From positions 15,571,962-15,635,961 of the forward strand of contig NC_067208.1 in NCBI RefSeq assembly GCF_026262505.1: DNA of 64,000 nucleotides, written 5' to 3'. The stretch comes from Trichomonas vaginalis G3 (lineage: Eukaryota; Parabasalia; Trichomonadida; Trichomonadidae). A program made the translations under genes and the position numbers. This document shows positions 34,500 to 47,050 of the stretch, one piece after another. The notes beneath the pieces were generated by a model, which had not been told where the DNA came from, made no database searches, and saw only the letters and a program-made list of their open reading frames with translations. Each line of letters opens with the position of its first letter. Position 1 is the first letter of the stretch.

Positions 34500-35368
34500 A
34501 ATACTTTTTACAATTTGAACTTTTTTGCGTAGATATGAATTCTGAAAGAAGTATGAGGGTCTTGTATGACTTTGTACTTCTCCATAGTTCATGTCTGTCA
34601 AACTTACCTGCCATGGACTCTTTCATAAGTTCCATGAAATCGTCTTCGGACAATCCAGGGAAAAGTATAATGTCAGTAAGTATTCTTTTAACATCTTACT
34701 TAAACTCTTTGCTGTCTGTACACAAATGACAACTGAGATGTTAAAGTGTCTGAGCTTCTTAAGAATTCGACACATATCTTGTTCTCTGTTCTTTAACAAA
34801 GGATGAGAAGCAAAGTCATCTAAGATAAGAAGACATCTATGAGGGTAAGTCTTCCAATCGTAAGATTGCAATTTCTTCGAAATGTATTCTATCTCTTTCT
34901 GTTTGTTTCTGAAGTGTTTTCTTCTCTAATATTCTTGCATTTCCTCATTTGGGTCTTTAAACTTCGAATTTATATCTCATTTATAGCATTATACTTTCAA
35001 AACTCTTCTTTGGTACTTCTTTATCCAATCTAACAACTCAGAGTCTTTTATACATACTAACTTAGACTTCTTTTATAATATCTTTGAACGAATTGACGGT
35101 TTTGGTCAAATTGACCAGAAGTACTACAAATGACAACTAACTCATAGAATGGGTTCTTCTCATCTAGTTCTTGTTGTTGTGCAGCCATTTTAAGATAAGT
35201 GAAAGTCTTACCCGACCCAGGTGGTGCAATTAGACCTGTTATACCATTCTGAGCAAATAAGAACTTGTCATGTATGGCTTTTAATCTGAGCATTTTCTAA
35301 CTTCCTCTTGTTCTTCTTCAAAACATTCTCAATTTCTTGTCAATGTCAGCAAACTTTTTTTCTAACAT
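34500..35368 (-). pseudogene. Packaging ATPase, broken copy
   Basis: Copy of 6960-7835 with the P-loop near 35200-35225 and Walker B near 34820-34840. Several breaks. Confidence 0.8.
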
Positions 35369-35404
35369 ATTTTTAGAAAAATTAAAATTTTTATCTTTTA
35401 GAAA

Positions 35405-35858
35405 ATGTCTAGCGATTTTCGCTATCTATATTCGAGACAACTTTTGACAGCAAAACATCTGTCGACCATAAAATCTTACATAGTGTAAACAAGAAAGGTG
35501 AATTTGTTCTAAAGTTCTGTTTCTGGGAATATGACAAGAACCATAAAACATTAAGCAGAGCAGTCTTAAAATTTGTCAATGACAGACTTGTTGACAGAGG
35601 TGACGCCTCTTGGAGAGATGAAGTCCAACAAAAGTTCTTAGAATGCAAAGAAGACACATGCGCTGTTCTTGAAGATGAAATAGAAAACAGAATAGAAGAG
35701 CTATTAAAGGACAAAGAACTTTTACATAAAATATGGTTCTGAGAATTTGACATAACTCCACCAGAAAAGAAGAAGAAGAGAGAGAAGAAAGAAAAGAAAG
35801 TAGAAGAAGAGAAGAAAGAGCCGAGCCAGAGCCAGAGAAAAAGAAATTTGACATGTAA
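35405..35858 (+). pseudogene. Lysine-tailed element protein, broken copy
   Basis: Copy of 7872-8267 with a longer Lys/Glu tail, divergent from the ATPase across the conserved 36-bp spacer (35369-35404). About one or two breaks. Confidence 0.55.
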
Positions 35859-35873
35859 AAATAAAATTTTATT

Positions 35874-36294
35874 TTAGAACATTTCTGGGTCAATGTCAAT
35901 GTTCTCTTTCCTCTTTAGGAGCAAACACTGGCTTAGACTCTAAAATCTTTTTACCCAATTTACCTTGAACTTCAACTATCTTAGACTCATAAATATTCAT
36001 AGTCGTCTGCTTTCTTTGGTTCATAAGGTATAACAAGTTTGTATGCTTTGCCTTCTTTAAGGTTTGAAAACCTTCTGTCAAAATTTTCTTTGACTGCTAA
36101 CAAACCTTCTATGTCTAAGTCTTCAAATTTCGCACCATTTTTAGTCACAATGCAAACTTAACTGGTTCGATGTTCCAAAACTTTGTCAAATGTAGACTTT
36201 TCAAAATGGTAGAAGTAAACATTCAAATAAGCGAATGGGTCTAGTTCTTCTTTGACTTCTGTCATGTACTTGTTGACTGAGATGAATTTTGCAT
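35874..36294 (-). pseudogene. Unknown 140-aa element protein, broken copy
   Basis: Copy of 8340-8759, in the same place between helicase and Lys-tailed gene. A few breaks. Confidence 0.55.
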
Positions 36295-36330
36295 CTTTTT
36301 CTATCGGATAAAAAATATTTTTTTTAAAAT

Positions 36331-37554
36331 TTACTCATAAAAATTTTTCTTTGTATATACGCCGTTCTGAACATCTAAAAGACTTTTGACATTTGCCAAG
36401 AATGTACGTTTAGAAGCTGCCATATAACCATATTCTTGACAATATTGTTTATAATCATCGTATAAAAGACCTTTCATCTAAACACAAAGTTAGTCTCATC
36501 TATAAACAGTTCATATACACTCTTGTTTTTGCTTCTAACAATGTTTGTCTTCTTCGGTATGTGGAATTTGTCTTGATTGAACTTAGAAATATCTAATGTC
36601 ATGAAATATGAGAACAAGTGGTTGTAAAAGTCAGATGTCAAAGTTTCTGCTAAGTCGTCAAAATATTCTGTATCTTGCATATGAGAATCTGACGTTCTGA
36701 CAACTACATATCTTCTGTCAGAACTTTCTAACTTCATCGGAACAGCATTGTTTGAAACCATAATGAAGTTTGCAACATTTTCACAAACTCTTTGGTCTTT
36801 ATATTTTCTTTCAACAACTCCAACTTTGTCTGTTATAAGACTCTTCAAAGCATCTGAGTTTAAAACTTTTGTTGTATCTATACTTTGAAGTTCATTGCAA
36901 CTATAAGTTTCATATTCTCTATTGAGAGTTAAATTTACCGCAGATGTTTTCTAAGTTTGTCATATTCGGATTCGAATAGCCCTCTAACGTTTGCATAAGA
37001 TATCTGTAAAGAAGTGTTCTTAACCAGTTCCTTGTTTTCCAATTATAATGAGAGCAGTTTCATTTTTAGCACTTGGATGTTGTAAGATGTTTGCAAACCA
37101 ACATAAGATATACTCATAAACTTTCGTTTCCATTGCATATAATTTCTTTGACATGGTCTAACCAAGCTTCTAATACTTTTTCCATTCTACTTGTTCATAT
37201 TTATATCCAGTGAAGATAGAATAGAAGTTTGGAGAAGGTGTATAAAACTTTATACCACGAACTGAAAAATCTTAACTTTGACAATAAGATATCCCAAGCA
37301 TCTAACATCTTCATCCAACTTGTACGACTTTTATTTTCTTAAGTTTCTGTCTACATTCTTGTTTGAAACTATGGTTGCTCTTGGTTTGTTAAAGACAACA
37401 TCCCATTCTTTCATGACATAACATTCTGGGGCAGAGTCGACATAAATGACTAAACGTTTTCAAATTCTCGACTGCTTTGTTATAGTCTCTAAATGGACAC
37501 ATATTTCTGAATCGCTTGGAAGTCATAAAAATCTGAAACGTCTATTCTGTACAT
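36331..37554 (-). pseudogene. SF3 helicase, broken copy
   Basis: Copy of 8797-10032; the C-terminal third (VVERKYKDQRVCENVANFIM) is the clearest part. Many breaks. Confidence 0.75.
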
Positions 37555-37581
37555 TTTTATAAAATAAAAAAAATATTTTTT

Positions 37582-38392
37582 TTATTCTTGACTTTTTGTT
37601 GCATTCTGTTCATTTGTTGCATTTGTTGTTCTTGAGCTATTTGTTGTTGAAGTTGTTCTTGTAGTAAACAATACTTTCACCAGTTGCATCTTCCAATTCG
37701 AAACTTTCTGCCGTCATTGACAAATACATAGGACATAAAAGTTTTACAGGAACAAAGTTTTGCGTCAACTAAGGTTAAGTTTATGTTTGCTAAAGTGTTT
37801 GAGTTTACTAAAGCTGAAAATCTGCATTCGAATGAACAATAGGCCAAACCAGCAGAGAAAGTGTTGTTTATACGCATGAGTATCTTTTGGTCATAGTAGT
37901 TTTCTGTCGACATTCGAATAACACTTTAACCTAAGTTTGAAACAATATATAAAATAGGTGTACTTAAAGTCAATGGAATAGACACCTTGTATGACACCTT
38001 TTCCTGTTATAGGAAACTGTTGGTAGTAAAACCAGATATAAGTTTTGTATTATAGCTCATATCGTTTATACTAAACTCAGTCGGACATCCAAACATAATG
38101 AAACCTGCTCTAGTTGCAGCACATGTTACATCCGTCCTTAAAGTATTAAATAAGTCAACAAACCTGTTGGTGGTATATCTGAGTAAGTATCTTCAAAGAG
38201 TATTTTTTACCATTCACAACAACAAAGTCTTCTGGTGTCAAAAGAGCAAAACAGGCTTTAGTCGTCATCGTGTTTAAGTCAGTTTACAATATCGTCCTTG
38301 AGGACTTTGTAAGTTTGTTGTTATAGAATTATATGACTCAGGGTTTTTAGTCGTAATAGTATAAACCACTATTCTTCTGCATTTACTTAGCA
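37582..38392 (-). pseudogene. Candidate minor capsid protein 1, broken copy
   Basis: Copy of 10064-10861, with the Gln-rich tail near 37590-37670. Several breaks. Confidence 0.6.
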
Positions 38393-38396
38393 AGTA

Positions 38397-38965
38397 AATT
38401 TTAATGAAATGTTGTGGTCGTCAAATATTTTTATGACGTCTGGGAAACTATATTTTAAGTTCAACGTTTCACCTCCTTTCATAACGTATATCTTGTCATG
38501 ACATTATATGAACACCACAGCAACTAACGTCGGGTTCTATTTCTTTGATGTTTATATCGTCTGCCTCTGTCAAAAGTTTCAATAGTTCTTTCAAAACTTT
38601 CATGAGGTGCGAATGACATATGAGTTCACTTTTACAGGGTTGTGTGCTCACCAAGTTTACATTATACCCAAAGCTTGACAAATCTTCTCCTGAGTTTTAA
38701 GTTTGTCTTTAAGTTGTTGGTAGTCGTTTCGAATATCTGCAACAGAACTTAAGTCTCTGCTAACTTCAGGATATGTTGGTTGTTCTTTTACAGGAACTAT
38801 TGTTATACCATCTTCGTCTTCGTATGGTTTCCCCACTTCAACATCTCTTTCTTTGACATTGACAACAACACTTTGACTGTTTGTTTGAGTTGGTGAATTT
38901 AACTTCACATCTGCCACCGCCATTAAACCTTTTGAAACACTTACGCTCTTTTTCGGAAATGACAT
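38397..38965 (-). pseudogene. Structural-block protein (MSFPKK start), broken copy
   Basis: Copy of 61960-62541. The first 100 residues are intact; a few breaks follow. Confidence 0.6.
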
Positions 38966-38979
38966 TTTACTTAGAAAAA

Positions 38980-39240
38980 GACTGGACGTAATGTCGGAGT
39001 ATTCTCCTTTGAATTTGAGAGCAGAACCATAAGTTTTACCATCAGTGACAACAGGCCGAAACAGATATCAGTTCATTGACAGCATAGTGTCTTTACACAA
39101 ACATGGAAATGTTTAGAATAAGCAGTCCTTTGCTGAACCAAAATTATTTTCATAAAGCAAGAAAGTTGAGTATAACCGAGAATGGTGAATAGTTCTTTGA
39201 AGCAGGACAAAATATAACAACAAAACTGACCGAGTATTTT
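38980..39240 (+). pseudogene. Small basic element protein, broken copy
   Basis: Diverged, length-scrambled copy of 11465-11698. From here to 46699 small length differences from the other copies become very frequent. Confidence 0.4.
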
Positions 39241-39330
39241 AAAGCGTAAGTTTTTATGACAATACTAGATTCAAAACTGGCGTATCTGTCAATATTTGAG
39301 CGGAGAGAACTCAGTTCAAGGAAACAGACT

Positions 39331-40999
39331 TTACTGACATGCTGCCAAAATCTTGCTTCGATGGAAAGTTGTCGTTATGGCCGATCCTGAGGAGCCCCAG
39401 GGAGGTTTCATCGAACGAATCTTCAAATCCGTGAAAGTGCTATTTGGTTTTGTAAACTTCTTTGCTTCTAGTTCATCTGTGGACCGTCACTCTGTCACCA
39501 AATATATTGTATTTGTACACTGTACCACAGTTTTTGAAATACAACACCCATTAAAGTCTTCTGAGGTCAGCAAATGGAATTGCCAAGCAAAAGTTTGAAA
39601 CGGTCTCCCCATTTGTATATGAGTTTTTTGACCTCCTGTATGATCCATACTTTCACATAGGCATAATAGAAACTTGTGCATTTCAGGTAAGGTTTGTTGT
39701 AAGTTTGTTGTTGTAAAGTTCATGATGCATCTAATGTTCAAGTGTGTATGACCTCATATCCTCAACTGTTACATATTCTTCTCGGGATAGTAGTTTGGCC
39801 TCTATGTTTATATGGTATTAAATACAGTGGTTGAGAAGCAAGAATAGTCCATTTATAGTTTCGTCTGTAACAGTTACAAACATAGTATCTTGCATGTTTC
39901 ATTGCAGTTGTTAAAGCAATATCTGTTCTGCACCTGGGTCAGCACTTTGGTTTCCAACTTCACCTGAAAGTCTTTGACATGATATTTGGTGTTATTATGG
40001 GAACAAAGTGGAAACTGCAGATATATTTGGCAGTCTTAAAGCATTGAAATATCTGGGTCACATTATAAGACTGCAAATGTCTGCTTTCTTATTCTCTTGC
40101 ATTCAAAATTTCGCATGTGAAACTTAACTGGGTCCCAAGCAGTTTCCAGCAGCATTGAATAAGTAGTTTATCTCAGTGTTGAGTGTTGAGAAGAAACCAT
40201 AAGTCTAAATGTCAACTTTGTCTTGTTTGCAAAATATCACGAATGACGTTTGATTGTCTCCTACTCGTAGTCAGTACAGGTTCATGTGAATTGGGAATCT
40301 GCTTGGGCAAGTACGGTATTTTTGGCTTGCGAGTAAGTTCGATAGAAATTTTACCTGCTCAGTTTGGGCAAGTATCTTAAAAACCTGAATGAGGAAGAAG
40401 TGACAAAGGAACTCTAAGTTTCATTGTACTTTGGTACTGCCTGCCTGCAGTTGTCCAGAAAGGTAACATAAACTCCTGGAACGTTGAGGGTCAAGTCTTC
40501 CTTATTTTTCTCAATAGTTGCATACTGGTCCTGTTTGGTTTCTAGCTTTGTGGTTGTACTTGGGAGTTTTCAAAGCGAACCATTCATAGTTTGCCCATGT
40601 TACTGTGTTGAACTAAGTCAGAGTTTAGAATATATATCTTTATCCCATTGAAACTTCTGGAGCATATTGTATCAACGACATAAGAAAATTCTCATTGCAC
40701 CTTTCCTTTCAGACAACTTGGCAGAAGGTTTTCTCAATGTCTTGTTCCATCCGTATAAGAAGAGTGTCATAGAATATATGAACTGTCGCAAGCAATATCT
40801 ACTGTTTGTTGAAGGAATCCTTCTACCAAACTCACCTACGTTCCATAATAAAAGCATTGTATATTCGTAATTTCCAGGAACTATTTTCTGACCTTCTAAT
40901 GGCAATTGTCGCATTAACGTTTTATAGGCCGATTTCGGAGAAAATTTCCATTCATAGCGATCCAAAACTGTTTGGCGTTATATTCTGAAGCGGGTAACT
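39331..40999 (-). pseudogene. Candidate major capsid protein, broken copy
   Basis: Copy of 60026-61630, recognisable along its whole length but with dozens of breaks, more likely sequence error than decay. Confidence 0.6.
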
Positions 41000-41039
41000 T
41001 TCATAATGTAAAAATTATAGAATTAGTTGGAGGTTTATA

Positions 41040-41460
41040 AGTCATAATAGACAACCCACGTGGGAAACCATAGCATTTCTTTCTTCCTTGTACTTGAGAT
41101 TTTAAACTCTTCTTTTTCCTTATATGCTTCTCTGCTTGAAGTTGTTGCATCTTGCATTATTTCATGCTAGTATGTTGCAAATTTCCCATGTCCTTTTTGC
41201 CTTTTGGCTCTGGTCGCCCATTCTCAGGTAACCTATATCTCTAGAAAGATTTTGTCATGAGTCTTGTATTTGAGTCTGTCGCTTATTGTTTGCATGACTC
41301 TGCCTGAGTTTCGGTTCAAGCTCTCAAAGCAGTGCCTGTCCATAATGGAATATGCTCGTTTCCAAATATATGTTTTTGTAGCCATTCTGGTTTTCCTTTC
41401 ATGTTACCAACATATCTTTTGTGAATGGGAAAGCTTTTACACAATCTTTCAGTCCTTGAG
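41040..41460 (-). pseudogene. Basic capsid-block protein, partial broken copy
   Basis: C-terminal half of the gene at 13422-14483, without the Ser-rich insert. It ends where the sequence turns back on itself. Confidence 0.6.
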
Positions 41461-41853
41461 ACTGAAAGAGTTGGGTAAAAGCTTCCCATTCACAAAAATA
41501 TGTTGGTACATGAAAGAAAACCAAATGGCTACAAAAACATATATTTGGAAACGAGCATATTCCATATGGACAGGCACTGTTTGAAGAGCTTGAACCGAAA
41601 CTCAGGAAGAGTCATGCAAACAATACAGCGAAGACTCAAATACAAACTATGACAATCTTTTAGAATATGGTACCTGAGATGGGCGACCAGAGCCAAAAGG
41701 CAAAAAGGATGGGAAATTTGCAACATACTAGATGAACATAATGCAAAGATGCAACAACTTCAAGCAAGAGGGAATGAAGGAGAAAGAAGAGTTAAAAACT
41801 CAGTCAGGAAGAAAGTAAAGCTTGGTCCACGTGGGTTCTATTATGAAATATAA
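41461..41853 (+). pseudogene. Basic capsid-block protein, partial (fold-back)
   Basis: C-terminal half of the gene at 59011-59993, mirrored from 41040-41460. Broken. Confidence 0.55.
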
Positions 41854-41884
41854 ATCCAACTATTCTATATTTTTACCATATGAA

Positions 41885-43389
41885 ATGTACGCCGCTAGAA
41901 ATATACGCCAACGTTTGGATGCTATAATGGAAATGTGTTCCGAATGTAACGAATGCGACAATGCCACATTAGAAGGTCAAGAAATAGTTCCTGGCTTACG
42001 AATATACAACTGCTGTTTTATGGAAAGGTAGGTGGATTGGGAAGGTTCTTCACACACAGTAGATTATGCTGCGAAGGTTTCATATTATTTCTATTGACAA
42101 CTCTTTCTTATACGTTGGAACAAGCATTGAAATAAAACCTTCTGCCAAGTTGTCTGACAAGAAAGGTTGCAATGAAATTTTCTATGTCGGATACCAATAG
42201 CTCAAGAAGTTTTCATGGGATATAAGATATATTTAACTCTGACTTAGTTCAAACAGTAACTGGGAAAACTATGATGGTTCGCTTTGAGAAACTCAGTAAA
42301 CCACAAGCTGAAGAAACAGACCAGTTGCAATTGAGATAAAAGAATTGACCCTAGCTTCCAGGATGTTTAACTTTCTGGACAAACGCAGCAGCAGTACGAA
42401 AGTAATATGAAATAGTTCTTTGTCATCTTTCTCATCTTCAGGTTTTTAATATTGCAAACTGGGCAGAAAAATTTCTATCAGAAACTTACTCAAGCAAAAA
42501 TCAATTTAGGTCATTGACAACACAAGACATTCACTCGTAAGACGTAAGGACAATTGTATTGGATTTTGCAAAGACAAAGTTGACTTTAGACTTTGGTTTC
42601 TCAAACCTACAACACTGAAGTAAAACTATATTTCAATGCTGCTGGAACTGCTTGGGACCAGTTAAGTTCACATGCGAAAATTTTGAATGCAGAGAGATAG
42701 AGAGCGAGTATCTTGCAGTCTATATGTTGGCCGCGTATTTCAAATGCTTATAGTGCAAATATTTGCAGTTCCACTTATGTTCCCTACCATATCTGTCAAA
42801 GACTTTGCAGGTGAAGTTGGAAACCAAGTGCTGCCAGGTGCAAGAACAGATATTGTTAACAACTGCAATGAAACATGCAGATACTATGTTTGTACTGTTA
42901 GACATCTATAAATGATATTCTTGCTTTAACAACCCTGGTATTAATACAATAAACATAGATGAAATACTATCAAGATGAATATTCCACAGTTGAGAGATAT
43001 GAGGTCATACATTGACTTAGATGCTATGAACTTTAACAACAACTTCACAAACACATTAACCTGAAATGCAAAGTTCTATATGCCATATGTGAAAGTATGG
43101 ATTCATACAGGAGTAAAAACTCAAATATACAAATGGGACGTTCAAACTTTGGCTTGCTTTCCATTTGCTGACTCAGAAGACTTTATGGGTGGTATTTCAA
43201 CTGGTTGGTAGTTACAATTATACTTGGTGACAGAGACGGTCCAGATGAACTGAAAGCAAAGAGTTTACAAAACCAATGCACTTTTAGGAGATGCTCTTTT
43301 AGAAATTCGTTCGATGAAACCTGCTGGGCTCCCAGATTGGCATAACGAACAGCTTCCATCGAGCGAGTTTTGGCAGCAGGTCAGGTTAA
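41885..43389 (+). pseudogene. Candidate major capsid protein (fold-back)
   Basis: Mirror of 39331-40999 and homologous to 60026-61630. Dozens of breaks. Confidence 0.55.
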
Positions 43390-43449
43390 GTGTTCTTGAA
43401 CTGTACTTCTCTCCGTCAAAATATTGACAGTAGCCAGTTTTTGAACATA

Positions 43450-43688
43450 TTGTATTATAAACTTCCTTTAGAAATTCGGTCAGTTTTGTTGTTATATTTT
43501 GTCTGCTTCAAGAACTTTCACCATTCGGTTATACCAACTTTCTTGCTTTAGAAAATATTTTGGTTCAGAAGACTTGCTATTCTTAACATTTTCCATTGTT
43601 TGTGTAAAGAAATATTCTGTCAATGAATTGGTATTGTTTGTGTGTGTAATTTGTTCTGCTTCAATTCGAAGAGATACTCGAACGTCAT
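43450..43688 (-). pseudogene. Small basic element protein (fold-back)
   Basis: Copy of 11465-11698, divergent from the gene at 43708. Broken. Confidence 0.4.
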
Positions 43689-43707
43689 CTTTTTTATTCT
43701 AAGTAAA

Positions 43708-44283
43708 ATGTCATTTCCGAAAAATAGAAGCGTGATGTGTTTCAAAAGTTAATGGCGGTGGCAGATGTGAATTTAAATCACCAACTCAAACAAACAGTCA
43801 GTGTGTAGTTGTCAATGTAAAGAGAGGTTTGAAGTGGGGAAACACTACGAAGAGAAGATGGTATAACAATAGTTCTGTAAAAGAACCAACCAACATTACC
43901 ATGAAGTTAGCAGAGACTTAAGTTCTTGTTGCAGATATTCGAAACGACTACAACAACTTAAGGACAAACTTAAAACTCCAGGAGAAGATTTGTCAAGCTT
44001 TAGGTATAATATGTTAAACTTGGTCGAACACAACCTGTAAAAGTGAACTCATATGTCATCCGACCTATGAATTTGTTTAAAGAAATAAGAACTATTGAAA
44101 TTTGACAGAGCAGACGATATAAAATCAAGAAATAGACGACTTTAGTTGCTGTGGTGTTTCATATAATGTCATTGACCAAGATATACGTTATGAAAGGAGG
44201 TGAAACGTTGAACTTAAAGTATAGTTTCCAGGACGGTCCAAATAAATATATTTGACGACACAACATTTCATTAATTTATTGCT
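43708..44283 (+). pseudogene. Structural-block protein (MSFPKN start; fold-back)
   Basis: Copy of 61960-62541. Many breaks. Confidence 0.5.
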
Positions 44284-44288
44284 AGTAA

Positions 44289-45050
44289 ATGGCAGAAACA
44301 TAGTGTTTATTATTACGACTAAAACCCTGAGTCATATAATTCTATCAACAACTTACAAGTCTCAAGACGATATTGTAACTAACTTAAACACATGACGACT
44401 AAAGCTGTTTTGCTCTTTTGAACACAGAAGACTTATGTGTTGTGAATGTAGAAAAATACTCTTTTGAAGATACTTACTCAGATATCCAACCACAGGTTTT
44501 GTTGACTTATTTAATACTTTAAGGGAGGTGTAACATGTGCTGAACTAGAGCAGGTTTCATTATGTTTGGATGTCCGACTGATGTTTACTATAAAATATGA
44601 GCTATATATAAAACTTATATCTGTTTTTACAACAGTTTTCTTAACAGGAAAAGGTGTCATACAAGGTTTGTCTATTCCATTGACATAGCACCATTTATAT
44701 ATTGTTCAAACTTAGGTTCAAAGTGCTTATTCGAATGTCGACAGAAACTATTATGACCAAAGATACTCTGCGTATAAACAACACTTCTCTGCTGTTTGCC
44801 CTTTGTTCATTCGAATGCAGAATTTTTTCAGCTTAGTAAACTCAAACACTTTAGCAAACATAAACTTAACTTAGTTGACGCAAACTTTGTTCCTGTAAAA
44901 CTTTTATGTCCTATGTATTTGTCAATGAGAGCGAAAGTTTGAATGGAAGATGCAACTGGTGAAAGTATGTATACAAGAACAACTAACAACAAATAGCTCA
45001 AGAACACAAATAACAAATGGAACAAATGCACACAACAAAGTCAAGAATAA
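44289..45050 (+). pseudogene. Candidate minor capsid protein 1 (fold-back)
   Basis: Copy of 62546-63351. Many breaks. Confidence 0.5.
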
Positions 45051-45077
45051 AAAAATATTTTTTTTATTTTTATAAAA

Positions 45078-46286
45078 ATGTACAGAAAGAGTTTCAGATT
45101 TTTATGACTTCCAAGCATTCAGAAATATGTGTCCATTTCGAGACTATAAAAGCAGTCGAGAATTTGAAACGTTTAGTCATTTATGTCGACCTCTGCCCGA
45201 ATGTTATGTATGAAAGAATGGGATGTTGTCTTTAACAAACCAAAGCACCAATAGTTTTCGAACAAGAATGTAGACGAAATTACAGAATAAGTCGTACAAG
45301 TTGGCATGAAGATGTTAGATGCTTGGATATCTTATTGTCAAACTTAGAAGATTTTTTCAGTTCGGCTATAAAGTTTATATACATTCTCAAACTTCTTATT
45401 CTATCTTCACTGGATATAAATACTGAACAAGTAGAATGGGAAAAATAATTTATAGAAGCTTGGTTAGACCATGTCAAAAGAATTATATGCAATGGAAACG
45501 AAAGAGTTCTATGAGTATATCTTATGTGTGTTTGCAAAACATTCTTACAACATCCAAGTGCAAAATGAAACTGCTCTCATATAATATTGGAACAAGGAAC
45601 TGGTAAGAACACTTTCTTACAGATATCTTATGCAAACTGTTAGAGGGCTATTGACCAATATGACAAACTTGAAAACATCTGGCGTTTTAAATCTCTCAAT
45701 AGAGAATATGAAACTTATAGTTTGCAATGAACCTTCAAAGTATAGATACAACAAAAGTTTTGAACTCAGAGCTTGATACGTTTGAAGAGTCTTATACAGA
45801 CAAAGTTGGAGTTGTGAAAGAAATATAAAGACCAAAAGAGTTTGTAAAATGTTGCAAATTCATTATGTTTTCAAACATGCTGTTCCGATGAAGTTAGAAA
45901 GTTCTGACAGAAGATATGTAGTTGTCAGAACGTCAGATTCTCATATGCAAGATACAGAATATTTTTGACGACTTAGCAGAAACTTTGACACTACTTTTAC
46001 AACCACTTGTTCTCATATTTCATGACATTAGATATTTCAAAGTTCAATCCAAGACAAAATTCCCACATACCGAAGAAGACAAACATTGTTAGAAGCAAAC
46101 AAGAGTGTATATGAACTGTTTCTAGAAAGCGACTTTGTGTCATAGATGAAAGGTCATTACATTGTGATTATAAACAATATTGTCAAGAATATTGTTATAT
46201 GACAGCTTCTAACGAACATTCTTGGCAAATGTCAAAATCTTTTAGATGTTCAGAATGGTAGTATACAAAGAAAATTTTTCTGAGTA
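45078..46286 (+). pseudogene. SF3 helicase (fold-back)
   Basis: Copy of the helicase at 8797-10032, mirrored from 36331-37554, preceded by the TTTTTATTTTTATAAAA leader. Many breaks. Confidence 0.55.
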
Positions 46287-46320
46287 ATTTTAAAAAAATT
46301 TTTTTATCCGATAGAAAAAG

Positions 46321-46699
46321 ATGGCAAAATTCATTCAGTAAAAAGTACATGACAGAATCAAAGAAGAACTAGACCCATTCGCTTATTTGAATGTTTACTT
46401 CTACATTTTGAAAAGTTACATTGCAAAGTTTGAACATCGAAAGTTAAGTTTGCTATTGTGACTAAAATGGTGCGAAATTTGAAGACTTAGACATAGAAGG
46501 TTTGTAGCAGTCAAAGAAAATTTTGACAGAAGTGTTTCAAACCTTAAGAGGAGCACAGACAAACTGTGTTATACCTTATGAACCAAAGAAAGCAGACGAC
46601 TATGAATATTATGAGTCTAAAATAGTTTGAAGTTCAAGGTAATGTGGGTAAAAAGATTTTAGAGTCTAGAGCGAGTTTCTCCTAAAGTAGGAGAAGAAT
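46321..46699 (+). pseudogene. Unknown 140-aa element protein (fold-back, cut by gap)
   Basis: Copy of 8340-8759, interrupted by the run of N. Broken. Confidence 0.45.
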
Positions 46700-46724
46700 N
46701 NNNNNNNNNNNNNNNNNNNNNNNN
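46700..46724. other. Assembly gap (25 N)
   Basis: Twenty-five unresolved bases join two pieces whose element contents do not follow each other in any other copy: the 140-aa gene next to the 133-aa gene. The true distance is unknown. Confidence 0.95.
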
Positions 46725-47033
46725 CCATATCAGTGGTCCTGCTTGGTTATAGTAGTCATTTGCTTTGTTATAATAGTTTCCTGCTTGTCTTCCTACATTG
46801 TCCATCCATCCTTGAACTTTTCCTCTTGTTTCAGGATTTGGAATAAGATTTGTTGCATCTCGTGCTACATCCCAACCTTTCTGTACAGTTTGTATAATAG
46901 GTTGTGCTTTCTCTTTAAGTATACCTAATGTACTCAAAATCTTCCTTCCAACTCCAAATACACCTCTGGCTATTGTTCCCACTGCGGGCAAAAATCTGGA
47001 TGCAACTCCTGCTAATGCGCCAAATAAACCCAT
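46725..47033 (-). CDS. Amphipathic protein (MGLFGALAG), cut by the gap
   Basis: N-terminal 100 residues nearly identical to 25981-26382; the 3' end is lost in the N run. Divergent from the integrase across 17 bp. Confidence 0.7.
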
Positions 47034-47050
47034 TTCTTATAGGATAAAAA

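Larger units (their letters stand above)
21023..41460. mobile_element. Maverick/Polinton copy B
   Basis: It opens with 33 A and the terminal repeat (21023-21096). In order it holds methylase, microprotein, small proteins, candidate minor capsid, fibre, integrase, amphipathic protein, PolB, HNH block, nested cassettes, ATPase, SF3 helicase, capsid block. It is interrupted in the basic-protein gene where the sequence folds back (near 41457). The first 6 kb is well kept; beyond it are many breaks (dozens, rising sharply after 38.9 kb, where sequence errors are likely). A complete element would be about 24 kb. Young by similarity to the other copies. Confidence 0.85.
41461..46699. mobile_element. 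Fold-back inverted copy of the B capsid-helicase block
   Basis: From the turning point near 41457 the sequence reads 35.9-41.45 kb again on the other strand. Parts: basic protein, major capsid, small gene, MSFPKN-type gene, minor capsid 1, SF3 helicase, 140-aa protein. It ends at the N gap. Broken throughout, with dozens of breaks. It may be an assembly or read artefact rather than a real element. Confidence 0.8.
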
